Part shown: piece by piece, positions 7,846 to 16,040 of the stretch
Numbering within the stretch: position 1 is the first letter of the stretch
Layout of the letters: the number at the start of each line of letters is the position of its first letter
DNA from: an uncultured Chloroflexota bacterium
GTDB lineage: Bacteria > Chloroflexota > Anaerolineae > UBA4142 > SHND01
DNA: 39,707 nucleotides
NCBI GenBank assembly: GCA_937870825.1
Contig: CALMZO010000140.1
Span: 1-39,707, forward strand
Direction of reading: 5' to 3'
Program-made: the position numbers and the translations under genes
Notes under the pieces: generated by a model
Database searches by the model: none
What the model was told of the DNA's origin: nothing
Seen by the model: only the letters and a program-made list of their open reading frames with translations

Positions 7846-10716
7846 TCAAAATTCGTTGATTTGTTTCATCTCCAACCAATTATTCCCAACCCGAACTTCC
7901 ACATCCAGCGGCGCGTCGAGTCTGTACGCCTCGCACATAATTCGATGCACGACAGGAATCACGTCGTCCACTTCCCCTTTCGGCGCTTCAAACACCAATT
8001 CGTCATGCACTTGGAGAATCATTTTGCTCTTGAAGTTCTTTTTGGCAAATGCTTCGTGCAAACGGTTCATTGCAATTTTTACAATGTCCGCCGCCGTCGC
8101 CTGAATCGGCATGTTGATGGCTTCGCGCTCGGCTTGATTTTTTTGCGCGATGGGCAATCGTCGCCCTGAACCCAATTCGGGAAAATAGCGGCGGCGTCCC
8201 AAGAGCGATTCGACGTACCCTTTGTCGCGCGCCATCGCTTTGGTGCGTTCGAGATATTCCGTAATGCGCGGATATTTCGCGTAATAGTCGTTGATGAGTT
8301 TGCGCGATTCTTCGCGCGAAAGTTCGGTGCGCCCCGCGACGCCCCAATCGGAAATGCCGTACACCACGCCAAAGTTAATCGTCTTGCCCAAACGCCGCAT
8401 GTCTTTGGTCACCTTGTCGAGCGGCACATTGAACAGACGCGACGCCGTACTCGCGTGAATGTCTTCCCCTTTTGCAAAGGCGTCAAGAAACGCGGGGTCC
8501 TGGGAAACGTGCGCGAGAATCCGCAATTCGACCTGCGAGTAATCGGCAGAAATCAACACACTGTCTGGCGGGGCAATAAACGCCGCGCGCACGCGCCTGC
8601 CCAGTTCGGTGCGAATGGGGATGTTTTGCAAATTCGGATTGGACGACGACAAGCGTCCCGTCACCGCGCCCGCTTGATTGAAATTGGTATGCACGCGTCC
8701 GTCTGCGGGATTCACCAATTGCGGCAGCGCGTCGGTGTACGTGCCTTTGAGTTTGGCAAGTTCGCGATGTTCCAAAATTAACGGAATGACTTGATGCTTT
8801 TCGCGCAAACCTTCCAACACGCCCGCCGCCGTAGAAATTTTCCCCGTGCCGGTGCGTTCAAGTCCCGCCGCCGAGAGTCCCAGCTTTTCAAAGAGCGCAT
8901 CGCTCAACTGGACGGGCGAATTGAGATTGAACGGTCCCCCGCACATCTCGTACACTTGGACTTCAATCTCGCGCATGCGTTTGGTGATTTCGTCCGAAAG
9001 TTTTTGCAGCAACTCTAAATCGAGCAGCACCCCCGCGCGTTCCAAATCAACAATCACGCGCACGAGCGGCATTTCAATTTCATAAAATAGTTTGTCCAAA
9101 CCGCGTTCTGCCAGCATCGGTTTGTATTTTTCGTACAGACGGTACGTGTAATCGGCATCGGCGGATGCGTACTGCATTATTTTTTCAAGCGGCACTTGCT
9201 CCATCGTGATTTGATTTTTGCCTTTGCCGATGAGCGCCTCGATTTCGGTCATCTGCACGCCGAAATGGGTGAATGCCAAATTTTTCAATCCGACGGCTTG
9301 CGCGTTCTGTTCAAGCAGGTGCGCGGCGAGCATCGTGTCAAACGCAAAGCCGCTGATTTCAAAACCCGCGCGTCCGAGTACACCCCAATCGTAACTCGCG
9401 TTGTGCGCGATTTTTTCAATGTGCGCGTCCGCGAACAGCGCGCCCATTTTTTCGCGCACGACATCTACAGACAATTTTGCGAACGGGTGCTGCGACGGCG
9501 GCGCATTGTCGTTGTAAATGGGAATCGTTTGTGCCGTCGCCACATCAAAGAGTGATGCCTGTTTTTGTTCTTTGACTATTTTGGTTCTCTTGACCGGTTC
9601 TGCGATTCTCGGCACGTCATGCGTAATGGGGATGTAAAATGCTTCGCCATTGCCAAGCCCAATCGCAATGCCGACCAAATTCGCGCGCTGCGGGTCAACA
9701 CTCGTCGTTTCGACATCTACCACGAACGCTTTGTTTTGCTTGATGCGTTGCACCAGCGTGTCGAGGTCTGTCTCGGAAATCACCGCCGCGTAATTCGTTT
9801 TGATTTCTGAGGTGGTTGGCTCGCTTCTTCGCAGTTCGGTTTCGTCTGTCCAGCCGGGGATGCGTTCGAGCAGCGACTTGAAACCCAGTTCGCGCAGCAA
9901 ATTGATTATGCGTTCGCGGTCATATTCACCAAACCTGGCGGCGTCGAGATTCAATTCCACAGGCGCAGCGCGGTCAATTGTAACGAGCGCTTTGTTCAAC
10001 TGCACCTGCGCGCGCGACGCGTCCAATTTTTCGCGCAGTTTGCCTTCAAGCGAATTGATATTTTGGTAAATGCCTTCGATGCTTTTGAAATCTTGAATCA
10101 ATTTCGTCGCGGTCTTGTCGCCGACGCCCGCGACGCCGGGAATGTTATCGGAGGTATCGCCGCGCAATGCTTTGAAATCAATCAACTGCTCCGGCGCAAA
10201 ACCGAAACGTTCTTGCACCGCGTTCGCATCATACATTTTGATTTCGCCCGTGTAGCCGATAAACATCAACACGTTTGTTTTGTCGTCCACCAATTGCAAT
10301 GTGTCGCGGTCACCTGTCAAAATCAGCGTGTCGAGATTTTTTTCCTCTGCCTGTTTCGACAATGTGCCAATCAAATCATCCGCTTCAAAACCTTGCAGCG
10401 CGAAAACGGGAATGTTGAGCGCGCGGCAAAATTCTTGGCAGCGCGCGAATTGCGAACGCAAGTCGTCCGGCGTCGAGGGGCGATTGGCTTTGTATTCGAC
10501 GAACTGCTCGGAACGAAAACTCTTGCCCGCGTCGAACGTGGCGACAACGTGCGTCGGTTCTTGCTCTTTGATGACTTTGAACAACGTGGAGGCAAAACCG
10601 TACACCGCTTTCGTCGGCTCGCCCGTGACCGGCGAAGTGAGTTCGCGTTCAATCGCGTGATAACTGCGATGAATGAGGGCGTGCGCGTCGATGAGCAAGA
10701 GTTTGGTTTCGGACAT
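7846..10716 (-). CDS. polA: DNA polymerase I
   Basis: A 956-residue full-length Pol I for repair synthesis and Okazaki fragment processing. It has all three domains. The 5'-3' exonuclease/FEN domain (residues 1 to ~295) has LLLIDAHALIHR, FEADDLIGT and LTGDRDTLQL. The 3'-5' proofreading domain (about 310-510) keeps VDVETT (Exo I), a HNASYD segment (Exo II) and a YASAD segment (Exo III), so it should be active, unlike Taq-type enzymes. The polymerase domain follows with motif A SADYSQVELRILAH, motif B RRLGKTINFGVVYG and motif C QVHDELVFEAP. The start ATG at 10716 has no Shine-Dalgarno sequence; the region upstream is simple-sequence repeat. The length is normal for the family. Confidence 0.98.
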   Translation of the reverse strand: MSETKLLLIDAHALIHRSYHAIERELTSPVTGEPTKAVYGFASTLFKVIKEQEPTHVVATFDAGKSFRSEQFVEYKANRPSTPDDLRSQFARCQEFCRALNIPVFALQGFEADDLIGTLSKQAEEKNLDTLILTGDRDTLQLVDDKTNVLMFIGYTGEIKMYDANAVQERFGFAPEQLIDFKALRGDTSDNIPGVAGVGDKTATKLIQDFKSIEGIYQNINSLEGKLREKLDASRAQVQLNKALVTIDRAAPVELNLDAARFGEYDRERIINLLRELGFKSLLERIPGWTDETELRRSEPTTSEIKTNYAAVISETDLDTLVQRIKQNKAFVVDVETTSVDPQRANLVGIAIGLGNGEAFYIPITHDVPRIAEPVKRTKIVKEQKQASLFDVATAQTIPIYNDNAPPSQHPFAKLSVDVVREKMGALFADAHIEKIAHNASYDWGVLGRAGFEISGFAFDTMLAAHLLEQNAQAVGLKNLAFTHFGVQMTEIEALIGKGKNQITMEQVPLEKIMQYASADADYTYRLYEKYKPMLAERGLDKLFYEIEMPLVRVIVDLERAGVLLDLELLQKLSDEITKRMREIEVQVYEMCGGPFNLNSPVQLSDALFEKLGLSAAGLERTGTGKISTAAGVLEGLREKHQVIPLILEHRELAKLKGTYTDALPQLVNPADGRVHTNFNQAGAVTGRLSSSNPNLQNIPIRTELGRRVRAAFIAPPDSVLISADYSQVELRILAHVSQDPAFLDAFAKGEDIHASTASRLFNVPLDKVTKDMRRLGKTINFGVVYGISDWGVAGRTELSREESRKLINDYYAKYPRITEYLERTKAMARDKGYVESLLGRRRYFPELGSGRRLPIAQKNQAEREAINMPIQATAADIVKIAMNRLHEAFAKKNFKSKMILQVHDELVFEAPKGEVDDVIPVVHRIMCEAYRLDAPLDVEVRVGNNWLEMKQINEF

Positions 10717-10805
10717 TATGGTTATTGGTTATTCGTCATTGGTTATTGGCGACGAACGGCCAATGACGAATAACGAATCACGAACAACGAACGACGAGCA
10801 ACTAG
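10717..10805. repeat. Simple-sequence repeats upstream of polA
   Basis: Two types are mixed: 'ggttattggttattcgtcatt' pieces near 10721-10750 and 'aatgacgaataacgaa' pieces to 10805. They are related to the arrays at 3000-3090 and 3671-3710. No gene or clear promoter is visible in them. Confidence 0.7.
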
Positions 10806-10806
10806 A

Positions 10807-10865
10807 ACAAAAAAAGGTCTGCAAGCCGTCCCGTTGATATTGCGGAGATGACGACTTGCAAACCC
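10807..10865 (-). terminator. Rho-independent terminator
   Basis: Arms of about 15 bases with two G-T type mismatches (around 10814-10828 and 10850-10864), followed on the minus strand by a run of seven Ts. It lies just after the gene ending at 10894 and separates it from polA. Confidence 0.7.
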
Positions 10866-10893
10866 CGTTTTGTCAAAACCTTTTGGGTTTCGC

Positions 10894-11280
10894 TTACGAT
10901 AATCGTTCGAGGTCGGTGACTCCACTTTTTTCGAGTTCGCTAAAACGCTGTTCGCCATTTTTCGCGCGCCATTCCACCACCACTTGATTTTTTGCATCGC
11001 GATAGGCGGCGAGCGCGCGGTGACGCAGTACGCGTTCAAATGCTTCGAGCGCGTCTTTGTTCGGTTCGGGCATCGTAATCGTAAAGTACTCGTTCGGCAC
11101 CCATTCCACATTCACGGGTGTTGTAGATTTCCACAAGCCCGCGCATTTCACGGGCGGTTCGGCTTGCGTGCAGGTGAAATACGTGTCGCCAAAACCTTGC
11201 GCCCAGAACGCGAGTCGAATGGCATTTTCGATGCCGTGCCGCGACGCGGGCAATTTTTTCGAGAACCAATAGGGTGTCAT
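10894..11280 (-). CDS. Small protein of unknown function
   Basis: A 128-residue, probably cytoplasmic protein. The start at 11280 (MTPYWFSKKL) is chosen because a GGAG sits seven bases upstream; an in-frame ATG at 11325 has no such site. It has a PEPNKDALEAFERVL helix and a charged C-terminal tail. I see no family motif. It appears monocistronic: a TACAAT -10-like box lies upstream (minus strand, about 11325-11335) and a terminator follows at 10807-10865. The upstream gap also carries the 'gagattggaa' repeat family. Confidence 0.6.
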   Translation of the reverse strand: MTPYWFSKKLPASRHGIENAIRLAFWAQGFGDTYFTCTQAEPPVKCAGLWKSTTPVNVEWVPNEYFTITMPEPNKDALEAFERVLRHRALAAYRDAKNQVVVEWRAKNGEQRFSELEKSGVTDLERLS

Positions 11281-11391
11281 GGAAAACTCCGAGTTTGGAG
11301 ATTGGAACGTAAGATTGGAAATCATTGTAGCATAGCCGTCGCGTCGCGCAAAATGAAAACCTGCGCGCGTGTTTGACGCTCCTCAAAACAA

Positions 11392-11426
11392 AAAAAATTC
11401 GACAAAGCAATTTCGTCGAATTTTTT
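11392..11426. terminator. Terminator of the dihydrouridine synthase gene
   Basis: Perfect 12-base arms (11392-11403 and 11415-11426) contain A-run and T-run ends on both strands and overlap the stop codon of the gene ending at 11425. It can work in both directions. Confidence 0.75.
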
Positions 11427-12486
11427 ATGCCGCCATCGCAAGTTCACGCGGCTCAGACATGACATGTTCGTGCGCGTCCACGCGCTCGCGGAATTGTCCG
11501 AGCAAGTCGTCAAACTCTTGCACCGATTCTGCCGTCAGCAGCGGCACGCGCAATTGCGCCGCGCCGTACAAGCCGTTGATGTACTTGACCGCATGTTTGC
11601 GGAAAAGAATCAAGCCGCCGCGCGGTCCGTAGAAATCCAAGTTCAACGCGAGATGCCGACGCAGCAACACAATGCGTTCGTCGAGCGAAACCTCTTCGCG
11701 GTCCCGCCGCGAAAAAATCCACGGATTGCCAATCGCGCCGCGCCCAATCATCACGCCGTCAACGCCCGTGTGTTGTTTCATGCGCGCAATGTCCGCAACC
11801 GTTTTTACATCGCCGTTGCCGAGTACAGGAATTTTCACCGTCTGTTTCACTTCGGCAATCGCGTCCCAGTCCGCGCTGCCGTGATATGCTTGCGCGCGTG
11901 TGCGTGCGTGGACGGCGATGAGACTCGCGCCGTTGTCCTCGAGAATTTTTGCAATCGTCAAATAATTGCGCGAGGCATCATCCCAACCCAAACGAATTTT
12001 TCCCGTAACCGGAATCGGCAACTCTTTTGAAGCGCGCGAAAAATAATGCGCGATGCGCTCCGGAAAACGGAGCATCCCCGAACCCGCGCCGCGTTCGGAA
12101 ATATCTTTGACGTAACAGCCCATGTTCAAATCAACAATGTCGGGTTCGAGTTCCAATGTGCGTTTTGCCGCGTCCACCAATCGGTCAGGGTCTTGATGAT
12201 AAATCTGAAACGTCATTGGATTTTCCGACGGGTCATATCGCAAACGCTGCGCGACGCTTTCGGGCAATTTTTTCTGCAAGATGCCGTCCGCGTTTGTAAA
12301 TTCTGTGTACGACATTGCCGAGCCGAGTTCGCGACAAATCAAACGAAACGGCAAATCGGAAAAGCCATCCATCGGCGCAAGGATGACGTCGCCATAAATG
12401 GGAACCTCGCGCACGAAAAAATTTGGTTTCGGCGCGTTTTGAAAATTGGGATGGGCTAAAGCGGCTGTGAAATTCAAGACAGTCAT
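11425..12486 (-). CDS. tRNA-dihydrouridine synthase (Dus family)
   Basis: A 353-residue FMN-dependent enzyme reducing uridine to dihydrouridine in tRNA D-loops. It is a TIM barrel with the Dus hallmarks: APMDGFSDLPFR at the N-terminal FMN site, the catalytic loop VDLNMGC (Cys124) where most members continue with P but this one has Y, a GKIRLGW strand, VHARTRAQAYHG, IPVLGNGDV and GVMIGRGAIGNPW (phosphate binding). The helical C-terminal domain is present. It is closest to the DusB-like group by eye, but the subfamily is not certain. I use the ATG at 12486; an in-frame GTG at 12504 is an alternative, and neither has a convincing Shine-Dalgarno sequence. It is followed directly by its terminator and is probably transcribed alone. 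Confidence 0.93.
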   Translation of the reverse strand: MTVLNFTAALAHPNFQNAPKPNFFVREVPIYGDVILAPMDGFSDLPFRLICRELGSAMSYTEFTNADGILQKKLPESVAQRLRYDPSENPMTFQIYHQDPDRLVDAAKRTLELEPDIVDLNMGCYVKDISERGAGSGMLRFPERIAHYFSRASKELPIPVTGKIRLGWDDASRNYLTIAKILEDNGASLIAVHARTRAQAYHGSADWDAIAEVKQTVKIPVLGNGDVKTVADIARMKQHTGVDGVMIGRGAIGNPWIFSRRDREEVSLDERIVLLRRHLALNLDFYGPRGGLILFRKHAVKYINGLYGAAQLRVPLLTAESVQEFDDLLGQFRERVDAHEHVMSEPRELAMAA

Positions 12487-12529
12487 TTCATTTTTATCAG
12501 TCACGCTACGCAGTAACTGCTTGTTGCGA

Positions 12530-12640
12530 GGTTTTCAAACGCGAATCTACGCGAATCGAAACGAATTCACGCGAATTTTTAGAATTCTCGCGCAGATTCG
12601 CCAGAATTCGTGCACATTCGCGTTTCCGTCTCTGAACAGT
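12530..12640. repeat. Simple-sequence array of cgcgaat / acgcgaat units
   Basis: Irregular iterations of 'acgcgaat' and 'agaattc' types, some in inverted orientation, fill the gap upstream of the Dus gene. No coding or RNA gene is visible. Confidence 0.65.
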
Positions 12641-12693
12641 ATCGTTGTTTTTATTGGTCATGCGTAACATCAGATATTATATGCAACGTGGTA

Positions 12694-12729
12694 AAAAACA
12701 GAAACCCATTCCATTTCGGAACGGGTTTC
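12694..12729 (-). terminator. Terminator of the sigma/anti-sigma operon
   Basis: 12-base arms (12701-12712 and 12718-12729) with one G-T pair, followed on the minus strand by a T-run ending near 12692. Confidence 0.8.
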
Positions 12730-12763
12730 GCCAAGTTTCGCGCGTCGTTTTTGTCGCTCACGC

Positions 12764-13903
12764 TCATATCAGCACGTTCGCAAGCAAATGCTGTCGCATC
12801 CCTTCGGGTGTTGGTTCAATATCGGATTCCGGTGTCGCCTCTGGTGTTGCGGTTGGTGTGGGCGTTGGAAATTCGCTTTCGGGTGCGTCCATCATCGGCA
12901 ATGTATCTATGGGCGCGTTCAATTTGATGAATCTTGCTGCAACCCAACCGATGCCCGTTTCGATATTTTTGGGAAACTCAATCGCGAGCCAATTGTCGGT
13001 TTTATCGCGTCCAATCACCATCACGCGCTCATTGCGTCGCAAGCCGCCCAACGCGCGATAGTGCATGCCCGGACCGCGTCGCACCCGCAATTGATTTACA
13101 GCAATCACCACACCTTCTACCACTTGAACACTCATCGTGCGTTGCGTTTGTGCGTCCGACGTCTCGGTAGGCGTCACGGGCAGTGTTTCGGGCGCCGCCC
13201 CCGCAGCGTTTGCATCGGCTGCGTTCGTCGTCGGCGCACTTGTTGGTCGGACCGGTTCGGTATTTGCGCTTGGCGCGGCTGCTTGCGTGGGCGCGCTCGG
13301 TGGGACGGCCTCTTGAGTATCTCGCGTCGGCTCGAATGCTTTGCTCACGGCAGCCGGCGTCAATGTAATCGGCACCGTCTCTTGTGTCGTTGCTGGTTCT
13401 ACCGTCACCATAGACGGCATGGTCGTATCTGCACCCTCGCTCGCGGGCGCTTGGGCAGGCGCATTGGGTGCGGCAGATGTCGGCGCGAGGGCAATGACAG
13501 CGGACGGCTGCGATTGCGCCTGCATCGCGGTTGAGTCATTCACGGTTCCAAAATTTTCGCGTGTGTTGAAAAGAGTCGCGCCCAACAAGACTACGAATGC
13601 GGCAGTTGCCGCGACGGCAACGCCGCGCAAACTCCACGCCATCCACACAGGCACGCCCTGTACGGGGGCGCGCGAAGTGACGGGCAGCGTGAATTGACGC
13701 GGCAGCGTAGGCGCGGGCGTTTGTTTGAGAAGGTTCACCGTGTAACGCAATGATTCGAGTGATGCACGCGCGCGTGCGCTCGTTGCCAAATGTCGTTCAA
13801 CGATTTCGCGTTCATTTGCCGAAAGCGTTCCGTCCAGATACTCGGACAGCCGTTCTTCGACAAACGCGTCCATGTCTTGAATACGTTCTTGTCGCTTAAA
13901 CAT
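12764..13903 (-). CDS. Membrane anti-sigma factor with extracellular SH3 domain
   Basis: A 379-residue protein. Residues 11-60 look like the cytoplasmic anti-sigma domain of the ZAS type (EYLDGTLSANEREIVERHLA), but the usual zinc ligands after the histidine (CxxC) are absent. Residues 86-111 form one transmembrane helix. Residues 120-260 are a long Ala/Pro/Thr linker. About 262-330 form a bacterial SH3 domain (VNQLRVRRGPGMHYRALG and GIGWVAARFIKL), a fold often used for cell-wall binding. The C-terminus is a TPTPT tail. The start overlaps the sigma-factor stop by eight bases, so the two are translationally coupled. Likely role: hold the ECF sigma factor at the membrane and release it on an envelope signal sensed outside. 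The role is inferred from context. Confidence 0.85.
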   Translation of the reverse strand: MFKRQERIQDMDAFVEERLSEYLDGTLSANEREIVERHLATSARARASLESLRYTVNLLKQTPAPTLPRQFTLPVTSRAPVQGVPVWMAWSLRGVAVAATAAFVVLLGATLFNTRENFGTVNDSTAMQAQSQPSAVIALAPTSAAPNAPAQAPASEGADTTMPSMVTVEPATTQETVPITLTPAAVSKAFEPTRDTQEAVPPSAPTQAAAPSANTEPVRPTSAPTTNAADANAAGAAPETLPVTPTETSDAQTQRTMSVQVVEGVVIAVNQLRVRRGPGMHYRALGGLRRNERVMVIGRDKTDNWLAIEFPKNIETGIGWVAARFIKLNAPIDTLPMMDAPESEFPTPTPTATPEATPESDIEPTPEGMRQHLLANVLI

Positions 13904-14528
13904 TTTCTATGCGGAGATTTTTGGTCTCCTCCATTCTATTCTTTAGACGATACGATTCGGGCAAAAGTTCCTGCTGCTGCAAGAGGAATTCGCGCAAGTG
14001 CGCGCGGGCGCGTGACAAGCGTGATTTCACCGTGCCAACATTCGTATTTGTGACCTGGGCAATTTCTTCGTACGCGAAACCATCAATATCCGAAAGTACC
14101 AGCGTAATGCGTTGGTCGTACGGTAACGTTTGTAAACCTTTGTCAATCCAGGACGCGAGTTCAGAACGTTCGGCGTGGTCGTGTGGCGATTCTTCGCGCG
14201 CTTCACCCAACCCGGGCGCGGGGTTGTCGGGGTCAACCAGCAGTGCATCGAGCGACGCGGTGGGTTTGCGTTTTTTCGCGCGCAGTTGGTCGTAACACGT
14301 ATTCGTGACAATCCGCAACAACCACGCTTTGAACGAACCACCGCGAAACGAACGGATATTTTTGTACGCGTTGACAAACGCGTCCTGTGTCGCATCGGAC
14401 GCGGCATCACCGTCGCCCAAGACGCGATACGCGGTGTGATAAACAATGGATTGATACGCGCGCACCAACTGGTTAAACGATGGCACATCGCCCTTTTGGG
14501 CGGCGGCAATCATGGCGGGTTCATTCAT
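13896..14528 (-). CDS. ECF-type RNA polymerase sigma factor
   Basis: A 210-residue sigma-70 family regulator. The sigma2 region (about residues 20-90) has HTAYRVLGDGDAASDATQDAF and SFKAWLLRIVTNTCYDQLR. After an acidic, poorly conserved linker (LVDPDNPAPG) comes sigma4 (about 130-185) with LPYDQRITLVLSDIDGFAYEEIA and the helix-turn-helix GTVKSRLSRARAHL. I choose ATG 14528, which matches the usual ECF N-terminus. An in-frame TTG at 14579 lies 12 bases from a TAGAAT -10-like box and is possible. It is followed by the overlapping anti-sigma gene and was probably autoregulated with it. It is RpoE-like, and its target regulon is unknown. Confidence 0.93.
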   Translation of the reverse strand: MNEPAMIAAAQKGDVPSFNQLVRAYQSIVYHTAYRVLGDGDAASDATQDAFVNAYKNIRSFRGGSFKAWLLRIVTNTCYDQLRAKKRKPTASLDALLVDPDNPAPGLGEAREESPHDHAERSELASWIDKGLQTLPYDQRITLVLSDIDGFAYEEIAQVTNTNVGTVKSRLSRARAHLREFLLQQQELLPESYRLKNRMEETKNLRIENV

Positions 14529-14656
14529 GACAGAGTGGGCTGGAGCGGAGCGAGCGATAGATTCAACATGCAGTGACAATTGAGGATACGCATTCTAGGC
14601 GGAGCAAGAAACATAAACCGCATTCATTCAAAAAGTTACGATTTCCGTCCAAAGGG

Positions 14657-14684
14657 TTGACAATTCATTTTTTCGCGCTATAGT
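14657..14684 (+). promoter_or_regulatory. Sigma-70-type promoter of tRNA-Leu
   Basis: TTGACA at 14657-14662, 16-base spacer, TATAGT at 14679-14684. The start of transcription would fall a few bases before the tRNA at 14698. This is the clearest housekeeping promoter in the window. Confidence 0.85.
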
Positions 14685-14697
14685 AATAGCCGTCCTT

Positions 14698-14781
14698 GCC
14701 GAGATGGCGTAATGGCAGCCGCGCTTGACTCAAAATCAAGTGTCCGTAAAGGACGTGTGGGTTCAACTCCCTCTCTCGGCA
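14698..14781 (+). tRNA. tRNA-Leu (anticodon CAA)
   Basis: An 84-base class II tRNA. The acceptor arms gccgaga and tctcggc pair fully; the discriminator is A and CCA is not encoded. The anticodon stem cttga/tcaag encloses ctcaaaa, giving anticodon CAA (reads UUG, Leu). A long variable arm (gtcc-gtaaa-ggac) and a T-loop ttcaact are present. The T-stem (gtggg/ccctc) has one T-T mismatch, which is unusual but should not destroy the fold. Confidence 0.93.
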
Positions 14782-15081
14782 CTCGAACGATTATAGCAAG
14801 TTCAGCACGTTACTCAAAAATATCGCGGTGACGTGCACTTGGCGCAAATTTCCCACACTGCGCGATTTCAGACGCCCCGCGTCATTGCGGCAGCGACAGG
14901 TGCCTTACTACGCGTTCGAGACGAAATGTTGCGAATCACTTGTCGCAACAGACACCGCCGCAACCCATGACGCCTTTTTCCGCAATGCGTTTGGTATCCC
15001 ACACCAGCGCGCGGATTTTTCAAGATTCGTTTTGCGCGGTTTGCGCGCAACTGCGCCCCATGGCGTGGCAAGGAATATCGT
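14782..15081 (+). other. Leader region with a frame-broken zinc-ribbon coding remnant
   Basis: No intact gene. From the ATG at 14967, three reading frames in succession spell a CxxC-x(n)-CxxC zinc ribbon that continues into the next protein if three GTTT tetranucleotides (14989-14992, 15029-15032, 15080-15083) are skipped. See the finding. Further upstream (14782-14940) I see only a short hairpin (about 14927-14947) and no gene. Confidence 0.5.
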
Positions 15082-15936
15082 TTGGACTCTGCGTTTCGTC
15101 CGCTGGTCATCAGTTGGCTGCTTGCACTTGTTGCCGGCATCGGTCTGGGACTGTTTTTCGCGTGGTACGTCTTTCCCGTCAGTTACACGCAAGCCCAGCC
15201 ATTCGATTTGGACGAACGCGCCAAAGATGAAATGCTCCGAATGATTGCGTCTTCCTACGCGCTCGACAATTCCTTTGAACTCGCCGCGCAACGCGTTTAT
15301 TACTTGCAGTTGCGCGATGTGAAAACGCGTCTCAACGAACTGGCGCGTACCGAGTCCAATGGATTGACACAGCAAGCGCTTGTCAAGCTGCGCCTCGATT
15401 TGGACCGACCGAGTGTCGCGCGCGCGCGTTCTACAAACACTCCGCGTCCGACGCGCAACCTGACCCCTGCCCCGCGCATCACCGTCATCGTTCTTGAACC
15501 CACCGCAATCGTGCCGACTGCCGTTCCGCCCACACCGCTTCCAACTCCCATCCCACCCACCTCTGAACCCAATCCGAATGCACCGCGCTTTGAGTTGATT
15601 GAAAAACGCGCGCTGGACTGTGTAAGCGTTGGGGGGGGGGCGATGCTTCGTGTAGAAGTGCAGGACGCGAGCGGTAATGGCTTGCCGGGAATTCTCGTCG
15701 AAGTCAACTCGGTGCGCGGAAACGAGCAATTTTACACAGGATTGAAACCCGAACAAGGCAACGGCGTTGGGGATGTGACCGTGGTACCGGGTACGTATTC
15801 GGTGCATCTGATTGAAAACGCCCAGAGCCAAGTTGTAGAGGATTTGCGGATAGACACAAATGTTGTAGAATGCGGCTCCAACCCTTCAGCGACGCAGGGC
15901 TGGCACCTGGTCTTTCGGCAATTCTCTTCCAATTGA
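15082..15936 (+). CDS. Membrane-anchored protein with extracytoplasmic domain
   Basis: A 284-residue protein read from a TTG at 15082, preceded at some distance by AAGGAA. One transmembrane helix (about residues 8-31, WLLALVAGIGLGLFFAWY) is followed by a conserved-looking segment (FPVSYTQAQPFDLDERAKDEM) and a helical region, a Thr/Pro linker (about 115-168), then a beta-rich domain of about 110 residues like a small Ig/carboxypeptidase-regulatory fold (GLPGILVEV, VPGTYSVHL). I know this architecture from uncharacterised Chloroflexota proteins. Codons near residue 184 contain a 10-G run. The true N-terminus may once have been a cytoplasmic zinc ribbon, now frame-broken just upstream. It precedes the four-domain cNMP-like gene by 104 bases and probably shares its transcript. 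Function unknown. Confidence 0.75.
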   Translation: MDSAFRPLVISWLLALVAGIGLGLFFAWYVFPVSYTQAQPFDLDERAKDEMLRMIASSYALDNSFELAAQRVYYLQLRDVKTRLNELARTESNGLTQQALVKLRLDLDRPSVARARSTNTPRPTRNLTPAPRITVIVLEPTAIVPTAVPPTPLPTPIPPTSEPNPNAPRFELIEKRALDCVSVGGGAMLRVEVQDASGNGLPGILVEVNSVRGNEQFYTGLKPEQGNGVGDVTVVPGTYSVHLIENAQSQVVEDLRIDTNVVECGSNPSATQGWHLVFRQFSSN

Positions 15937-16040
15937 GGTCACTCGACCTCCCAGGTTAGAGAGATTTTCGACGCGAGGACGCGTTGTGACGAATTGCAAC
16001 AGGTTCGTCTCCGAAAATTTCTTGAGGAAACAGACAGCAC

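Noticed and set aside
14828..15244. Plus-strand open frame over the tRNA-downstream gap
   Set aside because: Its composition and frame switch relative to the zinc-ribbon remnant show no coherent protein.
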